64,000 nucleotides of DNA, from contig JBGCDE010000054.1 in NCBI GenBank assembly GCA_045105115.1, positions 54,873 through 118,872 of the forward strand, in the 5' to 3' direction. The notes beneath the pieces were generated by a model. That model saw nothing but the letters and a program-made list of their open reading frames with translations, had not been told where the DNA came from and searched no databases. The DNA comes from JAUIET01 sp045105115. Its GTDB lineage: Bacteria > Pseudomonadota > Gammaproteobacteria > Pseudomonadales > JAUIET01. A program made the position numbers and the translations under genes. Below are positions 8,018 through 17,412 of the stretch, piece after piece (the stretch's first letter is position 1; every line of letters begins with the position of its first letter).

Positions 8018-10201
8018 TTATTTGCCGTCGTGTTCGGTTGCGGCGTCGCTTAATTTGCTGGAGATACTGGCTACGGCAAGATCAAACAATGGCGTGTCTT
8101 CAATGATCTTCAATCGGCCGTCCTGCAGGCTTTGTGCTAAGTCGCGTCTAGCCAGAATGGCGAAGCGGGCGCCAAAGCGATTGACCAGCAGAACGCTGTC
8201 TTCTGTATCGAGAAAAGCAGATACCTTGCAATATTTGCCGGAGCAGTGATCGCTGAGTTTTAAGCGTATCCAGTCACCTTCGCGTAGCTCGCCAATGGCC
8301 TTCAAGTAACGAAATTCAGGTAGTGATTGCGCAGGACTATTGGCCCAAGCGCCTTCTTTTGGCGTATTGCTCTGATCTTCTTCAGCCGCTGAGATGGGGC
8401 TTTGTTCAAATGCCTCGATATCGGCCGCCAATATTAATTCGTGCAGCTTACGCATATCCGCCAATGCTTGCTGCCAGCTCTGGTCTGCCTGCTGATAGTT
8501 CGCAAGGTATTTCTCAATTGTTTTGTACAGCTCCGGTAGCAAGCGTTCAAGGCGATTGCGCGAGCGTTCATCACGGTGCGCCTGGGCAGTCCAAAGCAAG
8601 TCATCAGCCAATTGCTCTGACTCCAGCCATTCGCTGCTTTGGTCACCGAAATTCAAATAATTGTGCAGCATGAGTTTCTGCCAATGAACTTGCAGAAAAT
8701 CACTGACAACAGTCGGTACGCGCTTATTCTTGAATTTCTCACCTAGCACAATTCCGACTTTTTCTCGCGCATGACGGGTCAGCGCATTGTTTCTTGCAGA
8801 CTGACTAACGCGTTGCTCTATTGCCTGTGATTTTTGATCTTCACCTTGAAGCAAATCCTGCATGCTGATTAACAGGGCCTGAAAATCGGCGTCTACCGCT
8901 TCTGCATTTTCGGTGAGCTGCTGAACAATACGGTTAGCGAGCTCGTAGAAAGCCTCGTGTTCTTGTTTTTCGATATCACGACCATAGCTGGCACGGGCAA
9001 GCTCATTGATCAAGTGACGAAGCGGATGTTCACGAGTTGTGAACAAATAGCGATCGCGAAGTGCTACTTTCAGAACAGGTATTTGCAATCTCGCGAGCAA
9101 GGCCTGCATGTCTAAAGGCAGTGCTTCGTCATCAAGTACAAAGTCGAAAAACATGCTGACCAGATTTATTGTGTTTTCATCGGCCGAATGCAGCGCCGTT
9201 GACTGGCCCTGGTCTTGCCTTGCCTGTAAAAGCGACTGCAATATCTCTGGTAGAACATTAATACCGCCGTTGTGCTCTGCTCTATTTTGGGTGCCAGTAT
9301 TCAGGTCATGTGCGTTTGATAACAACCCCGACAGCTCGAGGCTGTTTAGTGCGGAACCATTCGAGTACTGTGCCAGGTCGATTAGGTTTCTATGCGCTGC
9401 GGGATTCTGTCTAAGTGCAGAAACCAGGCGAACTAACTCATCGTCTGTGTCCTGAAAGCTTGCTTGGTTTGCCGCCGGGGGGCTCTGCTTGGGGCTTGGC
9501 TGCCGGTGGCTCGCCAGGTTGCGAGTGCGCAGTTTCAGTCCAGGCAATACACCTGCGTCAATCAGGGTTTGATTTGCCGCGTCGATCACTGGTCCTAAGT
9601 GCTCAATAACCTGGTGTTCGAAATGTTCGAACAGTTTGAGCTTGACCGGCAGCTCCGTATCGAGCTCATTGCATTGATTTGAAAATATCTTCAGCAATGT
9701 CCCTGGGTCGAGTGGACTTCCATCGTCATCCAATCCGCCGATACCCATCAAGTGCTGAAACCGTGCACTGAACTTCATCAAAGATTCGGCGAATCTAAGT
9801 CGCGATCGATTTACTATTGTTTGGGATGCAACCGATACTTCCAGCGCATCGTTGCCGACCAATTCGAGAGATATTTGATCGGCGTCGATATCGGCCAGTT
9901 TCGTCTCTGACTTATTGCCGGACGCATTGGCGCTGCCTGCAAAGGCGATTTTAAATTGATCGACGATACAATCAGTAATATTGGTCGCGTGAATTCGCAG
10001 TTCCCGCATGGCTTCAAAATAGAGGTTTTGCAGAGAATTGCTGTCCGCTGTTTCCGCAAGCTCGAACAAGGCATCGTCGCAGTGAAGAAAAAACGAGTGG
10101 AGCAGTTTTTCAAGCGACAGCGACGATTTATCGCGTACTTCAACGATAGGCTTTGGCAGGTGTGAGGCGTCTGCCGATGGTTTGCTAGTGGAGTGGGACA
10201 C
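8018..10201 (-). CDS. DUF1631 family protein (paralogue 1)
   Basis: 727 residues, mostly helical, no signal peptide. The family hallmark is clear in the middle: MFFDFVLDDEALPLDMQALL followed by RLQIPVLKVALRD and EHPLRHLINELARAS. The C-terminal 90 residues (LREGDWIRLKLSDHC...FAILARRDLAQSL) form a PilZ-like beta-barrel domain, but I do not see the RxxxR and D/NxSxxG residues needed for c-di-GMP binding. Function is unknown. It is followed at 10286 by a second member in the same orientation 84 bp away, and a third lies at 38938. The N-terminal 130 residues (FLHCDDALFELAETADSNSLQNLYFEAMRELR) are alike in paralogues 1 and 2. Confidence 0.85.
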   Translation of the reverse strand: MSHSTSKPSADASHLPKPIVEVRDKSSLSLEKLLHSFFLHCDDALFELAETADSNSLQNLYFEAMRELRIHATNITDCIVDQFKIAFAGSANASGNKSETKLADIDADQISLELVGNDALEVSVASQTIVNRSRLRFAESLMKFSARFQHLMGIGGLDDDGSPLDPGTLLKIFSNQCNELDTELPVKLKLFEHFEHQVIEHLGPVIDAANQTLIDAGVLPGLKLRTRNLASHRQPSPKQSPPAANQASFQDTDDELVRLVSALRQNPAAHRNLIDLAQYSNGSALNSLELSGLLSNAHDLNTGTQNRAEHNGGINVLPEILQSLLQARQDQGQSTALHSADENTINLVSMFFDFVLDDEALPLDMQALLARLQIPVLKVALRDRYLFTTREHPLRHLINELARASYGRDIEKQEHEAFYELANRIVQQLTENAEAVDADFQALLISMQDLLQGEDQKSQAIEQRVSQSARNNALTRHAREKVGIVLGEKFKNKRVPTVVSDFLQVHWQKLMLHNYLNFGDQSSEWLESEQLADDLLWTAQAHRDERSRNRLERLLPELYKTIEKYLANYQQADQSWQQALADMRKLHELILAADIEAFEQSPISAAEEDQSNTPKEGAWANSPAQSLPEFRYLKAIGELREGDWIRLKLSDHCSGKYCKVSAFLDTEDSVLLVNRFGARFAILARRDLAQSLQDGRLKIIEDTPLFDLAVASISSKLSDAATEHDGK

Positions 10202-10285
10202 TGCGATTGTAGACCTGGAACAACAACTATAAAAATAGTCTCGATTAGGCCTTTTGTCTAAGTGTCCGAGCCGGGAGTGATGCGT

Positions 10286-12559
10286 TTAAGCAGGCTGTAC
10301 CTGATTGCGTTGTTCGCTGGCGTACTTATGCAATCTTGTTGTTACTTTGCTCATTATTCGATCAAAAAACAATTCTTGCTGCAGCACCTGTGCTCGGCCT
10401 TCTTGTAGATTATGAGCAAATTCTTTACGTTTCTTTTCGGCAATCTTAAAACCTGCGCGATTAACGAACACAAAGGTATCACTGGTTTCAATTTTGGCTG
10501 CAAGCTTGCAACGTATAGAGTCGCCTTGCGGCGATTTACCAAATAAAATCCAGCTGCCTATGGGGATTTCGTCTGCTTTGCGAATGAAGTCATAGGTTAA
10601 GGCTTGGTACTGTACCTGCTGGCGTTCAACAGCGGTCATCTCTTTCCACGGTTTTTCGTCGCGCGGTGTTGCCTGTAGAGCTTGCTTTTGCTGCTCACCC
10701 AAGGTGCCCCTGTCCAGCGATTGCGCGTCTGCCGGATCTAGCAAACTCTCTAATACAGATAGTATGGGGCCTAGGCATTCTCTGGCCTGCTCATCGCTGG
10801 GCTTTGCTGTCTGAAGCCAGTTTTGCAGCCTAATTTGAAGATCAGCAGCCATCCTTTGTAGTCGTCGACGTGACTTTTCGTCTTCATGGCTTCGCGACGC
10901 CCATATCAAGTCGTCCAGCGTTTGCAGAGCTTCATTCCATTGCGTACTGTCATTGCCGTGCTTCAGCTTTGCCAGTAGTAACACTTGTTGCCATTCGTTT
11001 ATGGCAAAGTCCTGGATTTGCTGTGGCACCTCCACACTGTCCAGTCGCTCAAGAACCAAATCTTCTATCATGGCCTTGGTGTGGCGTGTTTTGGCTTCAG
11101 CTTCGGCGGCTTCACTCGTGCGTTTTTCAATTTTTGATACGCGCTTGTCTTCATGCTTTCTGAAGGATCGCAGTACTTCCAGCGATGTTAAAAACACAGC
11201 ATCACCGTCTTCGTAGTGATCGTGAATATCGTGCACAATTTCGGAAATTTTCGCGACCAAAGCCGTTTTGCTCTCGCTTTCCTTGTCACTCAAGCCAATG
11301 CCTGCAGCCACTACTTCATTAATTAGTTTGCGCACAGGATGGCTGCTTGAACTAAAAAACTTCTTATCTCGCAGTGCGATTTTGAGCACGGGAATCTGCA
11401 AGCGACTGATCAGGGCTTGTACCTGTATGGGCAAGTTCTTATCGTCCAGCACAAAATCAAAAAACATTGCAATCAGATTGATAACGTCTTCATCTGATTT
11501 ACCTACCCGATTCTTCTCGCCTTTTGATTGGCGTTGTTGCAAGGTTTGCGTAAGCAGGCTGCGCAGATCGAGTTGCGGCTTTAAAAGCTCAGCACCACTT
11601 TGGGTGACCGGGTTTTCGCGCTGCAGTTCCGTGAGTATCGACGTTAGCTCATTGCTGTCCAAAGCTGGACCCGCGCCAGAACTGAGGAAAAGTGGAAAGC
11701 CCAGATTGCCGGTCAGCGCGAGCTCGCGAACACTGCGCAACAACTCGCTAAGTTCGCTGAACTGCTGGCTAAATTGTCGCCCGGAATGTGGCTGTTGCCC
11801 TGTATTGGCCTGCTCAGTGCTTGCCGCTGATGTTGCGCTGCTGGGCGCTTGGTCCGATGGCGACTTTTCAACTTTGTGCTTTACCTTTGGCAGTACACCG
11901 GCATTGATAAGCTGCTGGTTTGCCGTCGCAATCAAGGTATGAAACTCACGCGCAACTGTCTTTTCAAAATGTTTGAAAAGCACCAGACGTGCCTCGATGT
12001 TCAGTTCCAAAATTTCACAGGATAACTTGAAGGCATTACCTATTTGCTGCGGATCCAGCGGATTATTGCGTTCATCAATTTCGATGTCGCTGAGCAAAAA
12101 ATCGAGGCGTTTACTGAGGTGATACAGCTGGTTTTGGCAATCTTGCCTGGTGCGAGTGACCATGCTTGTGATAGCAACACTGGTTTCCATCTCTTCAGCC
12201 TGAACCAGATCCAAAGAATCGGCCGAGCCGGGTTTTTTTGCATCGATTGCGCCGGCATGCCGACTTTTGCGTAGTTCCAGAAACTGCTTTTCAAATTCAC
12301 CACTAAAGCGCGCGATCACACTATCTTTCTTGAGGCGGATTTCACGCATTGCCTCAAAATAGATATTTTGCTGATTATTTGATTGCGCGGTCTGCGCAAG
12401 TTCAAAGAACACGTCATCGCAGCTCGAAAACATTCGATTGATGTGATTTGACAGACTACTTGCTGCCGAATCACGCACCTGTGCGACGATGCCCGGCAGG
12501 GCTCGTGACCTTGTGGACTGCATGTTGTCCGCTATGCTGCGACTTTCTGGCAAATCCAT
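10286..12559 (-). CDS. DUF1631 family protein (paralogue 2)
   Basis: 757 residues with the same architecture as its neighbour. The N-terminal segment CDDVFFELAQTAQSNNQQN is followed by a low-complexity Q/S/T-rich linker (about residues 230-265), the core MFFDFVLDDKNLPIQVQAL / SRLQIPVLKIALRD / HPVRKLINEVVAA, and a C-terminal PilZ-like barrel (IPIGSWILFGKSPQGDSIRC...FKIAEKKRKEFAHNLQEG). It is predicted to be cytoplasmic. It probably arose by tandem duplication with the gene at 8018, but the two have diverged greatly, so the duplication is old. Transcription probably starts upstream of 12559 and continues into paralogue 1. The role is unknown; a link to c-di-GMP or surface behaviour through the PilZ-like tail is only a hypothesis. 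Confidence 0.85.
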   Translation of the reverse strand: MDLPESRSIADNMQSTRSRALPGIVAQVRDSAASSLSNHINRMFSSCDDVFFELAQTAQSNNQQNIYFEAMREIRLKKDSVIARFSGEFEKQFLELRKSRHAGAIDAKKPGSADSLDLVQAEEMETSVAITSMVTRTRQDCQNQLYHLSKRLDFLLSDIEIDERNNPLDPQQIGNAFKLSCEILELNIEARLVLFKHFEKTVAREFHTLIATANQQLINAGVLPKVKHKVEKSPSDQAPSSATSAASTEQANTGQQPHSGRQFSQQFSELSELLRSVRELALTGNLGFPLFLSSGAGPALDSNELTSILTELQRENPVTQSGAELLKPQLDLRSLLTQTLQQRQSKGEKNRVGKSDEDVINLIAMFFDFVLDDKNLPIQVQALISRLQIPVLKIALRDKKFFSSSSHPVRKLINEVVAAGIGLSDKESESKTALVAKISEIVHDIHDHYEDGDAVFLTSLEVLRSFRKHEDKRVSKIEKRTSEAAEAEAKTRHTKAMIEDLVLERLDSVEVPQQIQDFAINEWQQVLLLAKLKHGNDSTQWNEALQTLDDLIWASRSHEDEKSRRRLQRMAADLQIRLQNWLQTAKPSDEQARECLGPILSVLESLLDPADAQSLDRGTLGEQQKQALQATPRDEKPWKEMTAVERQQVQYQALTYDFIRKADEIPIGSWILFGKSPQGDSIRCKLAAKIETSDTFVFVNRAGFKIAEKKRKEFAHNLQEGRAQVLQQELFFDRIMSKVTTRLHKYASEQRNQVQPA

Positions 12560-12731
12560 CAGACTGTTACCGTTGAAGCGTTCTCAAAGAGCTGAAAGTA
12601 TGCCACAAAGCCGACTGTAAACGCAGGGCTGGTTAATTATTGTACAATTTTATGGCTGATGATGACCTAGTGACGTTGGCTTGAGTCGTCATCAATACCT
12701 GCGCGTACCTTAGCGCTGGCTCGGATCAAAT

Positions 12732-13721
12732 CTACGCCTCGCGAGTTACCGCGAGCGATGCAAGCGTCTGCAGCTGCTGCCTAGCCTGCGAATCTGGCAA
12801 CGGTGCAAGCGCGGTGAGCGCATCGTCGGTGTATCGTCTTGCCAGCTGGATAGTTGCTTCCAGGGCTCCACAGCTGCGTACACAGGCTGATATAGCGGCT
12901 AGATGCTCACTAGACTTTTCCTGGATCGCAGTGCGTATCATCAAGGCATCACTTCCCCGAGCTGTTTGCATCGCTTTAATCAGGGGTAAGGTAGGTTTGC
13001 CTTCCGCAAGGTCATCACCAACGTTCTTGCCCATTACTTCGGCATTGCCTGCGTAGTCCAGATAGTCGTCCATCAGCTGGAACGCCATGCCAATCGAATG
13101 TCCATAACTGGCAAGCGCTGGCGCATGCGGTGATTCACTATTCGCTAGCATAGCGCCGCAGCGAGCGGCGGCGGCAAACAGTCGGGCTGTCTTAAAGTGA
13201 ATAACCTCGAGGTATTGAGCTTCGGTCGTGTCAGGGTCGCCAGCACGCGTTAGTTGCAGAACCTCGCCTTCTGCGATCAGGTTGGTCGTATCGGCCAATT
13301 CCGCCATCACACCGCTGTGGTTGATTTCTACCAGCATCTGAAACGCTCGCGAGTACAGGAAGTCGCCAACCAGGACGCTGGGCGCATTACCCCAAGTAGC
13401 ATTGGCGGTTGGTCTTCCTCGGCGTAGCGCCGACACATCAATAACATCGTCGTGCAATAGAGTGGCGGTGTGCAGAAATTCGATCACTGCCGCAAGGTCA
13501 TGAATCTGCTGAGGCTTTTCATCAGGGCTTATTGCTTGCGCCGCTATAATGGTCAAAAGGGGGCGAAGGCGTTTGCCGCCAGCCTCTATAAGATGCTCAC
13601 CGATTTCCTCAACCAGAGCGACCTTGGAGCGCAGTCGTGTTGTGATCACATCGTTCAGGCACCGCAATTCGGGCTGTAAGTCCTGTAAAAATGCTTTCAT
13701 GTGAGGAGTGTGCAACTTCAT
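12732..13721 (-). CDS. ispB: Octaprenyl (polyprenyl) diphosphate synthase
   Basis: A trans-isoprenyl diphosphate synthase that extends farnesyl diphosphate with isopentenyl diphosphate to make the ubiquinone/menaquinone side chain. It shows GGKRLRPLL, the first aspartate-rich motif DDVIDVS (FARM), GEVLQL, the second motif LMDDYLDYAGN (SARM), and KNVGDDLAEGKPTLPL. The length of about 329 residues matches E. coli IspB (323). The ATG at 13721 is chosen; a TTG one codon upstream and an ATG at 13700 are alternatives, and none has a clear Shine-Dalgarno site. It is divergent from rplU-rpmA, the same arrangement as in E. coli. Confidence 0.93.
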   Translation of the reverse strand: MKLHTPHMKAFLQDLQPELRCLNDVITTRLRSKVALVEEIGEHLIEAGGKRLRPLLTIIAAQAISPDEKPQQIHDLAAVIEFLHTATLLHDDVIDVSALRRGRPTANATWGNAPSVLVGDFLYSRAFQMLVEINHSGVMAELADTTNLIAEGEVLQLTRAGDPDTTEAQYLEVIHFKTARLFAAAARCGAMLANSESPHAPALASYGHSIGMAFQLMDDYLDYAGNAEVMGKNVGDDLAEGKPTLPLIKAMQTARGSDALMIRTAIQEKSSEHLAAISACVRSCGALEATIQLARRYTDDALTALAPLPDSQARQQLQTLASLAVTREA

Positions 13722-13738
13722 CAATAGATAGGTGGGGC

Positions 13739-13767
13739 ATGCTATGAACAGCGGCGAATTTAGTCAA
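13739..13767 (-). promoter_or_regulatory. Sigma-70-type promoter for ispB
   Basis: On the minus strand a -35 TTGACT (13767-13762) and a -10 TAGCAT (13744-13739) are 17 bp apart. The transcript would start near 13732. With the ATG at 13721 the leader would be about 11 nt; with the ATG at 13700 it would be about 32 nt, which slightly favours the later start. Confidence 0.55.
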
Positions 13768-13855
13768 GATGGAAGCGGGTCAATTGAGTCTAACGCCTGA
13801 TTTACTCGTTTTACGGCGTCTTCTGGCGTCCTGGATTCTGCTGCAAAGACAAGGC

Positions 13856-13884
13856 TTGCGAGTTCCTCCAATTTTCCGTACAAT
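13856..13884 (+). promoter_or_regulatory. Sigma-70-type promoter for rplU-rpmA-obgE
   Basis: A -35 TTGCGA (13856-13861) and a -10 TACAAT (13879-13884) are separated by exactly 17 bp. The predicted start near 13891 gives a leader of about 30 nt that contains a CAGAAAGG ribosome-site region before the rplU ATG. This is one of the best promoters in the window. Confidence 0.7.
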
Positions 13885-13921
13885 TCGCGCCCTTCCAGAA
13901 AGGTCATCATTCGGACAGATT

Positions 13922-14233
13922 ATGTACGCGGTTATTGAATGCGGTGGTAAACAACACCGAGTGGCAGAGGGTGATACCCTCAAGCTTGAAAAACTAGACG
14001 TTGAGACAGGTCAAAGCGTTGATTTTCAAAGAATTTTAGCAGTTGGCGAGGGCGCTGACCTCAAAGTAGGCAGCCCCTATGTAGACGGCGGCAAAGTGAC
14101 AGCTGAGGTGCTGGAACATGGGCGCCACGACAAGGTCAAAATCATTAAATTCAGACGCCGAAAGCACCACATGAAACGTGCCGGGCATCGCCAGTGGTAC
14201 ACACAGGTTAAAATCACAGGTATATCTGCCTGA
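13922..14233 (+). CDS. rplU: 50S ribosomal protein L21
   Basis: 103 residues, full length. It opens MYAVIECGGKQHRVAEGDTL and has the conserved YVDGGKVTAEVLEHGR and the basic IKFRRRKHHMKRAGHRQ...KITGI end. L21 binds 23S rRNA in the large subunit. The ATG at 13922 is preferred to an in-frame start 153 bp earlier, because that extension is unlike L21 and would overlap the promoter. It is cotranscribed with rpmA. Confidence 0.97.
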   Translation: MYAVIECGGKQHRVAEGDTLKLEKLDVETGQSVDFQRILAVGEGADLKVGSPYVDGGKVTAEVLEHGRHDKVKIIKFRRRKHHMKRAGHRQWYTQVKITGISA

Positions 14234-14302
14234 ACTGACTATGCTTGAGCACTCTCTAGAATTAATAGGGCTTGAGTAAAAGACATACGGAGTTAAGTAG
14301 AC

Positions 14303-14560
14303 ATGGCACACAAAAAAGCAGGCGGCAGTACTCGAAACGGTCGTGATTCAGAAGCCAAACGGCTTGGCGTAAAGCGCTACGGTGGTCAGGAAGTGAACGC
14401 CGGCACAATTATCGTTCGTCAGCGCGGTACTCGCTTTCACCCAGGGGAAAATGTAGGCTGTGGCAAAGATTACACCCTGTTCGCAACAGCGACTGGTAAA
14501 GTTGAGTTTGCTGTCAAAGGCCCTAACAACCGCAAGTTTGTTAACATTGTGCCTGGCTAA
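14303..14560 (+). CDS. rpmA: 50S ribosomal protein L27
   Basis: 85 residues. It has the canonical start MAHKKAGGSTRNGRDSEAKR and the GTIIVRQRGTRFHPGENVGCG segment. The flexible N-terminus of L27 reaches the peptidyl-transferase centre. There is no firmicute-style cleavable extension. A GGAG-type site precedes the ATG. It is followed directly by an intrinsic terminator, so obgE may depend on read-through or its own promoter. Confidence 0.97.
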   Translation: MAHKKAGGSTRNGRDSEAKRLGVKRYGGQEVNAGTIIVRQRGTRFHPGENVGCGKDYTLFATATGKVEFAVKGPNNRKFVNIVPG

Positions 14561-14581
14561 ATGCGCGATGTATTTCGTGGA

Positions 14582-14608
14582 GAAACCCCGCCACGAGCGG
14601 GGTTTTTT
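14582..14608 (+). terminator. Intrinsic terminator after rpmA
   Basis: A perfect 6-bp GC stem CCCCGC (14586-14591) / GCGGGG (14597-14602) with a 5-nt loop is followed at once by six T residues. It sits between rpmA and obgE, so it probably reduces expression of the GTPase relative to the ribosomal proteins. Confidence 0.85.
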
Positions 14609-14634
14609 GTGTTCTAAAGAACTTGGAGTAAGCC

Positions 14635-15831
14635 GTGAAGTTTGTTGATGAAGCGCGAATTACGGTTATCGCAGGTAAAGGCGGTAACGGCTGTCTGAGT
14701 TTCCGCCGCGAGAAATATATCCCTAAAGGTGGTCCTGATGGGGGTGATGGCGGCGACGGCGGTAGCGTGTATCTGCTTGCAGACGACGCCTTGAACACAA
14801 TGGTTGATTATCGCTTTCAGCGGAGGTTCAAAGCTGAAACCGGGCAAACAGGTGCAGGTAAAAATTGCACGGGCAGGGGGGGCGACGATCTGGAATTGCC
14901 AGTGCCAGTTGGAACCACAGTAATAGATGCTGATACAGACCAGGTGCTGGGCGACCTTACCGAGCATGGTCAGCGTCTGCTGGTCGCGCAGGGCGGTTTT
15001 CATGGCTTGGGTAATACCCGCTTTAAATCCAGCACCAACAGAGCGCCGCGCCAAACCACACCAGGTTCAGAAGGTGAAACCCGTGATTTGGTATTAGAGC
15101 TTAAAGTGCTTGCTGATGTGGGCTTGCTTGGCCTGCCCAATGCCGGTAAGTCAAGTTTGATTCGTGCCGTATCAGCCGCCAAGCCGAAAGTAGCAGACTA
15201 CCCTTTCACGACCCTTGTACCCAACCTGGGCGTGGTCCAGTTAGGCACTGACCGCAGCTTTGTCATGGCTGATATACCAGGGCTGATCAATGGTGCCGCT
15301 GACGGCGCAGGCTTGGGTGTTCGTTTCCTGAAGCACCTGGCTCGCACGCCGCTTTTATTACATATCATTGACTGCCTGCCGGTTGATGGCAGTGACCCGG
15401 TGGAATCAGCCTTGATGTTGGAGCAGGAGTTGCTGAGCTACAGCGGCGCATTCGAACATCGCCCAAGGTGGCTAGTAATGAATAAATGCGATCTGCTTAC
15501 TGATGCTGATATCTCAGACCTTCAGCAGCGGTTTATGCAGCAAGCCGAGTTTGCTGACAGACCATTGTTTCAAATATCTGCGCTGCAGTCGCAAGGTACT
15601 GATGCGCTTGTTCTCAAGGTTATGGAACATGTGGAAGACTACAGAGTGTCCCTGGTGCACAACGAAGAATTTGCAGCACAGCAGGCCACACTATTTGACC
15701 TGATTCAGCAGCAAGGACGTGTGAGGATTGATGAGCTCGCTGAACAGCGCCGGGCTGCGCGCAAAGCGCGAGAGGCTGGGTTAGAAAACGATGACGATGA
15801 ATTCGATGTTGACGTTGAGTATCGCGACTAA
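14635..15831 (+). CDS. obgE: Obg-family GTPase
   Basis: 398 residues with a GTG start. The glycine-rich Obg fold (GKGGNGCLSFRREKYIPKGG and GGDGGDGG, residues 14-43) precedes the G domain, which has G1 GLPNAGKSS (166-174), G3 DIPGLINGAADGAGLG and G4 NKCDL. The tail is acidic (ENDDDEFDVDVEY), as in other proteobacterial Obg proteins. It is an essential GTPase linked to 50S assembly, ppGpp signalling and replication control. The GTG follows a GGAG site. Its stop overlaps the proB start (TAATG). Confidence 0.95.
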   Translation: MKFVDEARITVIAGKGGNGCLSFRREKYIPKGGPDGGDGGDGGSVYLLADDALNTMVDYRFQRRFKAETGQTGAGKNCTGRGGDDLELPVPVGTTVIDADTDQVLGDLTEHGQRLLVAQGGFHGLGNTRFKSSTNRAPRQTTPGSEGETRDLVLELKVLADVGLLGLPNAGKSSLIRAVSAAKPKVADYPFTTLVPNLGVVQLGTDRSFVMADIPGLINGAADGAGLGVRFLKHLARTPLLLHIIDCLPVDGSDPVESALMLEQELLSYSGAFEHRPRWLVMNKCDLLTDADISDLQQRFMQQAEFADRPLFQISALQSQGTDALVLKVMEHVEDYRVSLVHNEEFAAQQATLFDLIQQQGRVRIDELAEQRRAARKAREAGLENDDDEFDVDVEYRD

Positions 15832-16955
15832 TGAGCGAGGGTGCTGAAGCAAAACGCAGGCCGCGCTGGGTTATCAAGTTAGGCAGCTCACTGTTGACTG
15901 AAGACGGCCTGGGTTTGGCAAAAGATGCCATTGCCGATTGGGCTGCGCAGATGCAACAACTGCGCAATCAAGGTATAGACGTTGTGATCGTATCTTCTGG
16001 TTCTGTTGCCGAGGGTTGTGGCCGATTGGGCTGGCAGCAGCGCCCTAGGGATTTGTATAAGTTGCAGGCAGCAGCAGCGGTCGGCCAGATGGGCATGGTC
16101 CAAGCCTGGGAGTCACAGTTTCAAAGCAATGGCGCCCACACCGCTTTGGTGTTGTTGATAGAAGACGACGTTCGAAACCGGCAGCGTTATTTGAATGCGC
16201 GCAAAACACTGAATGCCCTATTGGCATATAACGTTGTACCCGTAGTCAATGAAAACGATACCGTTGCAAATGAAGAGCTGCGGTTTGGCGACAACGACAG
16301 CCTTGCCGCGCTCGTGGCCAATATTATTTATGCTGATCGACTGGTAATCATGACCGATCAATTAGGACTGTTTGACGCCGACCCACGCACTGACCCGCGA
16401 GCAAACCTGATTGCAGAGGGTAGCTCTTCAGATGATGCCTTGCTTGAAAAAGCGGGCGAGGGATCGGGTGTGCTTGGTCGCGGCGGTATGCGCACCAAAG
16501 TAATGGCGGCAAGACAGGCCGCCATTTCAGGCACAGACACATACATAGTGAGTGGCAGGGCCGACAATGTGCTGTTGCGCTTGCTTGCAGGCGAGGCAAT
16601 CGGTACACATCTGGCCGCAGATCGAAAGCCGGCGCTGGCCAGAAAGCAGTGGATTGCCGGAAATGCGAATACACGAGGCAAACTCTGGCTGGATCAAGGT
16701 GCTGTGAAGGTGATCTCTGAGTCTGGTCGAAGCCTATTGCCAGTGGGTGTTACTCGCTGTGAAGGGCAGTTTTCCGTCGGCGATGTGGTGAGTTGCCTCA
16801 GCCCGGATGGCAAAGAAATAGCGCGCGGCCTGGTGGCTATGCCGGCGGATGAAGTTGTTAAGGTGCTAGGAAAAACGCGTGAGCAGATTGCCGATGCGAA
16901 TGTTCAGCCAAGAGACGCTGAACTGATTCACAGAGACAATCTGGTACTACTGTAG
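15831..16955 (+). CDS. proB: Glutamate 5-kinase
   Basis: 374 residues. It catalyses the first step of proline synthesis, ATP-dependent phosphorylation of glutamate. The amino-acid-kinase domain has VIKLGSSLLTEDGL, VSSGSVAEG, VPVVNENDTVANEELRFGDND and GRGGMRTK. A C-terminal PUA domain follows (about residues 275-374; RGKLWLDQGAVKVI...GDVVSC). The start codon shares one base with the obgE stop, so translation is coupled. The partner proA lies 1.1 kb downstream, separated by rpsT and a DedA gene on the other strand. Confidence 0.95.
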   Translation: MSEGAEAKRRPRWVIKLGSSLLTEDGLGLAKDAIADWAAQMQQLRNQGIDVVIVSSGSVAEGCGRLGWQQRPRDLYKLQAAAAVGQMGMVQAWESQFQSNGAHTALVLLIEDDVRNRQRYLNARKTLNALLAYNVVPVVNENDTVANEELRFGDNDSLAALVANIIYADRLVIMTDQLGLFDADPRTDPRANLIAEGSSSDDALLEKAGEGSGVLGRGGMRTKVMAARQAAISGTDTYIVSGRADNVLLRLLAGEAIGTHLAADRKPALARKQWIAGNANTRGKLWLDQGAVKVISESGRSLLPVGVTRCEGQFSVGDVVSCLSPDGKEIARGLVAMPADEVVKVLGKTREQIADANVQPRDAELIHRDNLVLL

Positions 16956-16994
16956 TGCTGCCCTGAGAATAGGGACTTGAGCAGAGAGGGCTAA

Positions 16995-17264
16995 CTAGGC
17001 TTGGCTCATTGCTTTGATGTGAGCCGTTAATCGACTCTTATGACGCGCGGCTTTGTTCTTGTGGATTACGCGCTTATCTGCCAGGCGATCAATAACTGGT
17101 TGTGCTTCCAGAAACTCAGCCTTGGCTTTTTCCTGGTCACCAGCCGCGATTGCAGCAAGTACTTTCTTGATGGCTGTGCGAATCGCTGAACGTTGCCCAA
17201 TACGCAGTGCGCGGCGGTTAACGGTCTGGCGTGCTCTTTTACGTGCCTGGGGCGAATTAGCCAA
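16995..17264 (-). CDS. rpsT: 30S ribosomal protein S20
   Basis: 89 residues, lysine- and arginine-rich and helical. It opens MANSPQARKRARQ and contains KRVIHKNKAARHKSRL, the S20 signature. It binds 16S rRNA in the body of the small subunit. Monocistronic, convergent with proB, with a strong promoter upstream. Confidence 0.96.
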   Translation of the reverse strand: MANSPQARKRARQTVNRRALRIGQRSAIRTAIKKVLAAIAAGDQEKAKAEFLEAQPVIDRLADKRVIHKNKAARHKSRLTAHIKAMSQA

Positions 17265-17339
17265 TGGGTCTATCCTCTGTCACATTGTGCGGCGCTATTC
17301 TCAAACCATAAGAGTAGCCCCACCCGAAAATGGACGCGG

Positions 17340-17368
17340 ATTATTCCGATTTACGAGCAAATTGTCAA
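17340..17368 (-). promoter_or_regulatory. Sigma-70 promoter for rpsT
   Basis: On the minus strand a perfect -35 TTGACA (17368-17363) and a -10 AATAAT (17345-17340) are spaced 17 bp apart. The predicted start near 17333 gives a leader of about 70 nt, long enough for the translational autoregulation known for S20 in E. coli. Confidence 0.75.
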
Positions 17369-17412
17369 GTAGGTGAGGTATTCAATACCCGGATTGGCCC
17401 ACTAAACCGCAT

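Noticed and set aside
11268..11942. 224-codon frame on the plus strand
   Set aside because: Antisense to DUF1631 paralogue 2; serine- and leucine-rich composition typical of a shadow frame.
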